Origin: Bacteroidales bacterium UBA2716
GTDB lineage: Bacteria > Bacteroidota > Bacteroidia > Bacteroidales > UBA932
Length of the DNA stretch: 6,291 nucleotides
Assembly: GCA_002354005.1 (NCBI GenBank)
Contig: DEKS01000193.1
Coordinates: 12,664-18,954, forward strand
Reading direction: 5' to 3'
Position 1 is the first letter of the stretch, and each line of letters begins with the position of its first letter. Shown here in pieces: positions 1-4,358 of this stretch. The notes beneath the pieces are model-generated. The model did not search any database. It was given only the letters and a program-made list of their open reading frames with translations, and was not told where the DNA came from. The translations under genes were made by a program, and so were the position numbers.

Positions 1-29
1 AAAACGTGGCAGCAGCGGGACCTGCTAAG

Positions 30-89
30 CGTTAAAGCACAGCAGGATGCCCCAGAGGGTAATCAGAGAGGGGTGGGTGTGCTTTAACG
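30..89. repeat. Perfect 12-bp inverted repeat upstream of the csgG-like operon
   Basis: Bases 30-41 (CGTTAAAGCACA) are the exact reverse complement of 78-89 (TGTGCTTTAACG), separated by 36 bases. A shorter alternative pairing, CCTGCT at 21-26 with AGCAGG at 41-46, shares base 41 and encloses most of the left arm, so the two folds exclude each other. No T-run follows the right arm, which argues against a standard intrinsic terminator of an upstream gene. It lies about 33 bp upstream of the proposed -7 box, so it could be a regulator site or the remains of a terminator. The symmetry is directly visible; the function is unknown. Confidence 0.6.
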
Positions 90-112
90 GGGGGAGGGGA
101 TAAGGATTGGGG
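70..112 (+). other. Cluster of G-tracts, possible G-quadruplex
   Basis: The + strand carries G-runs at 70-73, 75-77, 89-94, 96-99 and 109-112, so five tracts of three or more G within 43 bases. Loops are 1, 11, 1 and 9 bases. The long loop departs from the strict 1-7 base quadruplex rule, so folding is only a possibility. The cluster ends about 10 bp before the proposed promoter box at 122-129 and would lie on the non-template strand of anything transcribed into it from upstream. Confidence 0.35.
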
Positions 113-121
113 AAAAAGTGT

Positions 122-129
122 TATATTTG
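122..129 (+). promoter_or_regulatory. Candidate Bacteroidota -7 promoter box for the lipoprotein operon
   Basis: TATATTTG matches the Bacteroidota -7 consensus TAnnTTTG exactly. It would start transcription about 10-13 bases before the ATG at 146, giving a very short leader. No TTTG-type -33 element is visible at the usual spacing; the nearest TTG (107-109) is only 12 bp upstream, so the upstream half is weak. The same 8-mer, in the extended context TATATTTGTGRAAA, recurs before atpD at 2520. Confidence 0.55.
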
Positions 130-145
130 TGAAAATGTTTGAACG

Positions 146-1030
146 ATGAAAAAATGCATGCTTTGGGCCGCTATGCTGGCCGCGCTGCTTTCCCTGGCTC
201 CGCAGAGTCTCATGGGGCAGGATAAAACCATCAAGAGGAAAGTGGCCATTGGCCGTTTTTCCAATGAAACCCAATATGCCAAGGGCATTTTCTACGACAA
301 GGACAACGACCCCATGCGCAAGCAGGCGCTGGACATCCTGTCCTCCAAGCTGGCCCTCAGCGGCAAGTTCATCCTCCTGGAGCGGGAAGATCTGGACGTG
401 CTCATGAAAGAGGCCGGTCCGGAAGGCATGGCAAAAATTGGTGCAGACTACCTCATCCTGGGCTCCATCACGGAGTTCGGCCGCAAGGCCCAGGGCCAGG
501 AGGGCGTGTTCACCAGCACCAAAACCCAGACAGTGGAAGCCGGCGTGAGCCTGCGTCTGGTAGAGGCCGCCACCGGACTCATCATCTATTCCGATGAAGC
601 CAAAGGCTACGCGGAAACCACCTCCAAACAAACCCTCGGCATTGGCGGTACCGCCGGCTATGACGCCACGCTCAGCGACAAAGCCATCTCCGCCGCCATC
701 AGCCAGCTGGTGGAAAACATCATCAACAAGTGCATGGACAAGCCCTGGCGCTCCTACATCCTTACCTATGACGATGGTTCCTACATCATTTCCGGCGGCG
801 CCTCGCAGGGCCTCCAGCCCGGCGACAGCTTCATTGTATACGCCAAGGGAAAGAGCGTCAAGAACCCCCAGACCGGCATGATGGTGGAACTCCCCGGCAA
901 GCCCCTGGGCAAGGTCACCGTGCTCACCAGCTTCGGGGACACCCCGGAGACCGAACTTTCCTACTGCTCCTATGAAGGACAGGACATTGACGAGGACCAT
1001 CTGGACAAGTACTACATTTCCGACAAATAG
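146..1030 (+). CDS. CsgG/HfaB-family cell-envelope protein with extra C-terminal domain
   Basis: This 294-residue protein belongs to the CsgG/HfaB family, whose best-known member forms the outer-membrane curli secretion pore. Residues 1-25 are a signal peptide (MKK, hydrophobic stretch, then MGQ-DK), a signal-peptidase-I style site. There is no lipobox, unlike E. coli CsgG, which is a lipoprotein. The family core runs from about 32 (KVAIGRFSNET) through 78-87 (LEREDLDVLM) and 101-111 (DYLILGSITEF) to the helix at 178-194. The stretches at 112-135 and 150-176 correspond to the membrane-hairpin regions of CsgG. Residues 203-262 add a beta-rich domain with the pattern SGGASQGLQPGDSF...KNPQTG...GKVTV, seen in other CsgG-like proteins outside curli systems. 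No csgA/B/E/F-like gene is nearby, so a curli role is not supported. It heads a tight operon with three lipoproteins, which suggests a shared envelope complex. The family call is strong; pore formation is inferred. Confidence 0.85.
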   Translation: MKKCMLWAAMLAALLSLAPQSLMGQDKTIKRKVAIGRFSNETQYAKGIFYDKDNDPMRKQALDILSSKLALSGKFILLEREDLDVLMKEAGPEGMAKIGADYLILGSITEFGRKAQGQEGVFTSTKTQTVEAGVSLRLVEAATGLIIYSDEAKGYAETTSKQTLGIGGTAGYDATLSDKAISAAISQLVENIINKCMDKPWRSYILTYDDGSYIISGGASQGLQPGDSFIVYAKGKSVKNPQTGMMVELPGKPLGKVTVLTSFGDTPETELSYCSYEGQDIDEDHLDKYYISDK

Positions 1031-1031
1031 C

Positions 1032-1382
1032 ATGAAAAAAGTCATTTTTGCACTGGCAGCCGCCCTGCTTACTCTTGCCTCCTGCGGCGTAGGCAACGTT
1101 TCCGTGAATTCCGGCAAGGCGGACAAAGCCTATCTGTCCTTCTCGGCCGCCAAATCCCAGGACATCCTGGTAACGGTGGACGGCAAGGAGTACAAGACGG
1201 AAACCCTCAAGGTGAAGGGCTGGTCCGGCAACAAAAGCCTCAAGGACATTGCCAACAACGTGATTACCCTGGAGCCCGGCACCCACACGGTGGTGGTCAA
1301 GGACAAAACCGGCAAGGAACTCACCTCCCAGAAGGTGTTCATATCGGCCCAGGAACACAAAATGATAGGGTTGGAGCTATGA
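1032..1382 (+). CDS. Small lipoprotein with PEGA-like beta domain
   Basis: This encodes a 116-residue predicted lipoprotein. The ATG at 1032 is preferred over an in-frame ATG at 972, because it gives a clean signal peptide (MKKVIFALAAALLTLAS) ending in a lipobox with C18 as the lipidated cysteine, and sits one base after the preceding stop. Acidic residues do not follow the cysteine, so the surface-export signal known in some Bacteroidota lipoproteins is not evident and a periplasm-facing anchor is likelier. Residues 44-112 (ILVTVDGKEY..., VITLEPGTHTVVVKD...) have the alternating strand pattern and 'EPGTHTV' turn of PEGA-like surface domains. I do not recognise a named family. It is the component of this four-gene set that I do not associate with related loci elsewhere. 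Its stop overlaps the next start as ATGA. Confidence 0.75.
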   Translation: MKKVIFALAAALLTLASCGVGNVSVNSGKADKAYLSFSAAKSQDILVTVDGKEYKTETLKVKGWSGNKSLKDIANNVITLEPGTHTVVVKDKTGKELTSQKVFISAQEHKMIGLEL

Positions 1383-1831
1383 GAAAATTCCTGACGATAG
1401 CCGCTGCAGCGCTTCTGATGTGCTCCTGCGGGCCTTCCGCAAATGTGCTCTATTACTGGGGCGGCAAGGCCTCCGACGGCGTAACCCGGTACGAGGACCG
1501 CTTTTATGAGGCCTATGGCAAATCCCAAAGTCCGGAAAGCCTGTGCGCCATGCTCTACGTCTATGAAGACATGCTGCAAAACCCCGGTGGTGAACGTGGC
1601 GTGGTGCCTCCGGGCATCTGCGCAGAGTACGGGTACCTTCTCCTGAAGCCGGAGACCGCCGCCGCCTTTGCAGAAAGCGCCTCCAAGCGTGAACGCGCCA
1701 TTTATGAGCGTTCGGACTATGCCGCCTATTTCCCGGAATACGGCCTCAAGCTCCTCCAGAAGGAGATGGAGCTGTATCCGGAATCCCGTAAGTTTATAGA
1801 ACCCCTCCTCAAAAAATTCGCAGGCAAATGA
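1379..1831 (+). CDS. DUF4810 domain-containing lipoprotein
   Basis: This 150-residue lipoprotein has a signal peptide at 1-16 and a lipobox (LMCSC) with C17 as the likely lipidated residue. After the anchor come family landmarks of DUF4810: an aromatic YYWGG near 25-29, the block VPPGICAEYGYLLL at 76-89, and a C-terminal helix containing EMELYPES (129-136). The helical repeat-like layout resembles TPR-type scaffolds. In other phyla DUF4810 genes sit beside CsgG-like and DUF799 genes, as here, which supports the call and implies a common complex. Its start overlaps the previous stop (ATGA at 1379) and its stop overlaps the next start (ATGA at 1828), so translation is probably coupled. The biochemical role is unknown. 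Confidence 0.82.
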   Translation: MRKFLTIAAAALLMCSCGPSANVLYYWGGKASDGVTRYEDRFYEAYGKSQSPESLCAMLYVYEDMLQNPGGERGVVPPGICAEYGYLLLKPETAAAFAESASKRERAIYERSDYAAYFPEYGLKLLQKEMELYPESRKFIEPLLKKFAGK

Positions 1832-2505
1832 AAAAGTTTCTGATTCTTGTGGCAGCCGCGGCGCTGCTTGTTTCCTGCGGATCGGCCAGCAAGCTCACCC
1901 GCGGGGAGGTGTATGCCCCGCTGTACAACGAGGCTCCCGTCACTCTTCTGGTGATGCCGCCCATCAACAACACGGCCAACGTGGAGGCCAAGGACCTGCT
2001 GTACACGTCCATCAGCCGTCCGCTGGTGGAGGCCGGCTATTACGTCCTTTCTCCCATCCTCACCATGGATATCCTCAAGGCGGAAAGCGCCTATGACGCA
2101 GAGCTTTTCTTCGAGGCACCCGTGGGGCAGTTCGGCGCTGTCTTCGGGGCCGATGCCGTCATCTTCTCGGTCATTGACAAATGGGCCAAGCAGGGCGTGG
2201 GCATCAGCGCCAAAATCCGTTACGTGATGCGCTCCACGCGCACCAACGAGGTCCTGTTCGACCGCAGCTGCGACCTGTTCCTGGATACGCGCATAAACAG
2301 CGGTGGCGGCGGCCTGCTGGGCCTGGCACTGGATGTGGCCCTCACGGCCGTCAATACCGCCCTTACAGACCACATTGAGGCCGCCCGCAAGGCCAACAAC
2401 TTCATCTTCAGCGACATCCCCTTCGGCAAGTTCAGCCCCCTGTATCAGCAGGACCAGGACTGGAAGGCGGAACCCGCCAATGTGAAGGCTACGGTAAAGG
2501 AATAA
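1828..2505 (+). CDS. DUF799/GNA1162-family lipoprotein
   Basis: This 225-residue lipoprotein is of the DUF799 family, typified by the meningococcal antigen GNA1162, whose fold resembles TolB-like nucleotide-free domains. The signal peptide and lipobox (ALLVSC, C17) are clear. Family signatures are VTLLVMPPINNTANVEAKD (38-56), the PLVEAGYYVLSP block (65-76), FGADAVIFSVIDKWA (106-120), and a glycine-rich hydrophobic segment SGGGGLLGLALDVALTAV (158-175). It closes the four-gene operon headed by the CsgG-like protein and overlaps the DUF4810 gene by four bases. Position +2 onward after the cysteine is GSASK, without acidic residues, so periplasmic exposure is more likely than surface display. No terminator is visible in the 39 bases before atpD. 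Confidence 0.85.
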   Translation: MKKFLILVAAAALLVSCGSASKLTRGEVYAPLYNEAPVTLLVMPPINNTANVEAKDLLYTSISRPLVEAGYYVLSPILTMDILKAESAYDAELFFEAPVGQFGAVFGADAVIFSVIDKWAKQGVGISAKIRYVMRSTRTNEVLFDRSCDLFLDTRINSGGGGLLGLALDVALTAVNTALTDHIEAARKANNFIFSDIPFGKFSPLYQQDQDWKAEPANVKATVKE

Positions 2506-2519
2506 TGCCGAATATTTCG

Positions 2520-2527
2520 TATATTTG
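2520..2527 (+). promoter_or_regulatory. Candidate Bacteroidota -7 promoter box for the ATP synthase operon
   Basis: TATATTTG is an exact TAnnTTTG match and identical to the box at 122. Transcription would begin near 2531-2534, leaving 11-14 bases before the ATG at 2545. This placement also shows that the in-frame GTG at 2527, which lies inside the box, is not the atpD start. A -33 TTTG is not evident at the expected spacing, and with no terminator upstream some read-through from the lipoprotein operon is possible. Confidence 0.55.
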
Positions 2528-2544
2528 TGGAAACTGATTTTGTT

Positions 2545-4065
2545 ATGCCCCATGCAGTAGGACACATCGCGCAGGTCGTGGGACCGGTGGTGGATGTACA
2601 TTTCAATATATTGGCCCGGAATGAGGAGCAGGAGCTGCCGCGCATCGACGACGCCCTGGTGGTGAAGCGCCCGGACGGAAAAACCATCATCCTGGAGGTG
2701 CAGCAGCACATTGGTGAGGACACCGTGCGTTGCGTGGCCATGGATTCCACGGACGGTCTCAGCCGCGGACTGGAGGTAGAGAATACCGGTCGGCCCATTG
2801 CCATGCCCGTAGGTGCGCAAATCCGCGGCCGTGTCATGAACGTTACCGGAGAGGCCATCGACGGCATGCCGGAGCTCAACCGGGAAAGCGCCCTGCCCAT
2901 CCACCGGGAGCCGCCCAAGTTCGAGGACCTCACCACCAGCCAGGAAGTGCTTTTTACCGGTATCAAGGTCATCGACCTGCTGGAGCCGTACCTCAAAGGC
3001 GGTAAAATCGGCCTGTTCGGCGGCGCCGGCGTGGGCAAAACGGTGCTCATCAAGGAGCTCATCAACAACATTGCCAAGGCGCACAACGGTTTCTCCGTGT
3101 TCGCCGGCGTGGGGGAGCGCACCCGTGAGGGCAACGACCTTTTGCGGGAAATGATCGAATCCAAGGTAATCCGCTACGGAGACGCCTTCGAAAAAGCCAT
3201 GGAAGAGGGCAAGTGGGACCTCTCGCTGGTAGACCCTAAAGAACTGGAAAAGAGCCAGGTATCCATGGTGTTCGGCCAAATGAACGAACCCCCGGGAGCC
3301 CGTTCCAGCGTGGCCCTGAGTGGCCTCACCCTGGCAGAGAGCTTCCGCGACAGCGACACCGGCGCAGGCCCGCGGGACATCCTCTTTTTCATCGACAATA
3401 TCTTCCGTTTCACCCAGGCCGGCAGTGAGGTGAGCGCCCTGCTGGGCCGTATGCCTTCCGCCGTGGGTTACCAGCCCACCCTGGCCACGGAAATGGGTAA
3501 GATGCAGGAGCGCATCACTTCCACCAAAAACGGGTCCATCACCTCGGTACAGGCTGTGTATGTTCCGGCCGATGACCTCACGGACCCGGCCCCCGCCACC
3601 ACCTTCACCCACCTGGACGCCACCACGGTGCTCAGCCGTAAAATCACGGCCCTGGGTATTTACCCGGCTGTGGACCCGCTGGAGAGTACCTCCCGCATCC
3701 TGGACCCCAACATTGTGGGACAGGCCCATTACGACACCGCCCAGCGTGTAAAGCAAATCCTCCAACGCAACCAGGAGCTCCAGGACATCATTGCCATCCT
3801 GGGCATGGACGAGCTCTCGGAGGAGGACAAAACAACCGTTAACCGCGCCCGCCGCGTACAGCGCTTCCTGAGCCAGCCGTTCTTTGTGGCGGAACAGTTC
3901 ACGGGCGTTCCCGGCGTCATGGTGGGCATCGAAGACACCATCAAGGGATTCAATATGATTATGGACGGCGAGGTAGATTACCTCCCGGAGCAGGCTTTCC
4001 TGAACGTAGGAACCATTGAGGATGCTATCGCCAAGGGCGAGGCCCTCCTAGCCGCCGCAAAGTAA
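2545..4065 (+). CDS. atpD: F1 ATP synthase subunit beta
   Basis: This is the catalytic beta subunit of F1 (506 residues from the ATG at 2545), which makes ATP from ADP and phosphate on the cytoplasmic side of the inner membrane. Visible landmarks are the P-loop GGAGVGKT (159-166), the catalytic Glu in GERTREGND (E191), the Walker B Asp in ILFFIDN (D284), the adenine-pocket Tyr in GIYPAVDPL (Y373), and an intact DELSEED (422-428) that contacts the rotor. It is about 45 residues longer than the roughly 460-residue E. coli protein. Part of that is an insert near 205-235 (GDAFEKAMEEGKWDLSLVD), a feature I know from Bacteroidota beta subunits. The ATG at 2545 is chosen over the GTG at 2527 because the latter overlaps the promoter box and MPHAVGHIAQVVGPVVDV matches family N-termini. 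The gene leads the ATP synthase operon. Confidence 0.98.
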   Translation: MPHAVGHIAQVVGPVVDVHFNILARNEEQELPRIDDALVVKRPDGKTIILEVQQHIGEDTVRCVAMDSTDGLSRGLEVENTGRPIAMPVGAQIRGRVMNVTGEAIDGMPELNRESALPIHREPPKFEDLTTSQEVLFTGIKVIDLLEPYLKGGKIGLFGGAGVGKTVLIKELINNIAKAHNGFSVFAGVGERTREGNDLLREMIESKVIRYGDAFEKAMEEGKWDLSLVDPKELEKSQVSMVFGQMNEPPGARSSVALSGLTLAESFRDSDTGAGPRDILFFIDNIFRFTQAGSEVSALLGRMPSAVGYQPTLATEMGKMQERITSTKNGSITSVQAVYVPADDLTDPAPATTFTHLDATTVLSRKITALGIYPAVDPLESTSRILDPNIVGQAHYDTAQRVKQILQRNQELQDIIAILGMDELSEEDKTTVNRARRVQRFLSQPFFVAEQFTGVPGVMVGIEDTIKGFNMIMDGEVDYLPEQAFLNVGTIEDAIAKGEALLAAAK

Positions 4066-4066
4066 T

Positions 4067-4096
4067 TGTCATACCGAGCGAAGCGAGTGTATCTCA
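4067..4096 (+). repeat. Dispersed repeat, copy 1 (short core, intergenic)
   Basis: This 30-bp copy fills most of the 47-bp atpD-atpC gap, beginning one base after the atpD stop. It has the constant ends TGTCATACCGAG (4067-4078) and CGAGTGTATCTCA (4084-4096) around a 5-bp core CGAAG. The central GAGCGAAGCGAG reads the same backwards (mirror symmetry), not as a hairpin palindrome, so it is not terminator-like. The same ends recur twice in atpB. It resembles short GTCATnCCGAGCGAAGCGAG-type repeats that I recall from many bacterial genomes. Confidence 0.85.
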
Positions 4097-4102
4097 AATA
4101 CG

Positions 4103-4108
4103 AAGGAG
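4103..4108 (+). promoter_or_regulatory. Shine-Dalgarno-like site before atpC
   Basis: AAGGAG sits four bases upstream of the atpC ATG. It is notable because other starts in the window have no comparable site, and Bacteroidota generally rely little on Shine-Dalgarno pairing. The spacing is shorter than the usual 5-9 bases. Because the repeat at 4067-4096 separates atpC from atpD, a local ribosome site may compensate for lost coupling; that is inference. Confidence 0.45.
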
Positions 4109-4112
4109 CCAC

Positions 4113-4358
4113 ATGGAAGTGATTGACTTACATATTCTGAGCCCTGAGGGACCGCTGGTGCAGGCCCGGGTGGAGCTGGTGACGCTGCCGGGCGTGGCCG
4201 GGCCGTTCACGGTGCTCAAGGACCACGCGGCGCTCATCACGGCACTGGAGAAGGGGCGCATCCGCTATGTGGAGGGTGGGGAAGAGAAGTTCCTGCCCAT
4301 CCGGGAAGGATTTGTGGAGGTGGGGAACAATGTAGTCAAAGCCTGCGTGGAAGTATGA
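4113..4358 (+). CDS. atpC: F1 ATP synthase subunit epsilon (short form)
   Basis: The epsilon subunit joins gamma to the c-ring and forms part of the central stalk. This version is 81 residues and contains only the N-terminal beta-sandwich, recognised by VTLPGVAGPFTVLKDHAALITALEKGRI (23-50) and the closing EGFVEVGNNVVKACVEV strands. The two-helix C-terminal domain that inhibits ATP hydrolysis in E. coli (about 139 residues) is absent. As I recall, this short form is normal in Bacteroidales, so it is not a truncation here. The ATG at 4113 follows AAGGAG and is the only good start. The stop overlaps the atpB start (ATGA at 4355). Confidence 0.95.
   Translation: MEVIDLHILSPEGPLVQARVELVTLPGVAGPFTVLKDHAALITALEKGRIRYVEGGEEKFLPIREGFVEVGNNVVKACVEV

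Noticed and set aside
3..35. Possible C-terminal tail of an upstream + strand gene (reading NVAAAGPAKR then stop).
   Set aside because: All three forward frames reach a stop within 87 bases and each could be a tail (the others end at 28 and 87). No family motif allows a choice, and no minus-strand ATG is present in 1-120.
135..149. Four-codon ORF (MFER) overlapping the csgG-like ATG by ATGA.
   Set aside because: Its ATG falls at or before the predicted transcription start, so it would be missing or unreadable in the message.
32..1126. A 364-codon open frame on the minus strand opposite the CsgG-like gene.
   Set aside because: It is an antisense shadow of a clear CsgG-family gene, with a composition rich in Gly, His and Val typical of such shadows and no domain signature.
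2527..2544. Upstream GTG start for atpD adding six residues.
   Set aside because: The GTG overlaps the proposed -7 box, and family N-termini fit the ATG at 2545.
1726..3765. A 679-codon open frame on the minus strand across the DUF799 gene and atpD.
   Set aside because: It lies opposite well-identified genes, has no recognisable family, and is explained by the strong third-position GC bias of the + strand genes, which leaves the antisense frame open.
4067..4096. Intergenic repeat as an intrinsic terminator or CRISPR-like unit.
   Set aside because: The core has mirror, not hairpin, symmetry with no T-run, and the copies are not regularly spaced with spacers.
4113..4358. atpC as a truncated pseudogene because it lacks the helical C-terminal domain.
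   Set aside because: The beta-sandwich is complete, the frame ends cleanly with an ATGA overlap, and an epsilon of about this length is normal for Bacteroidales.
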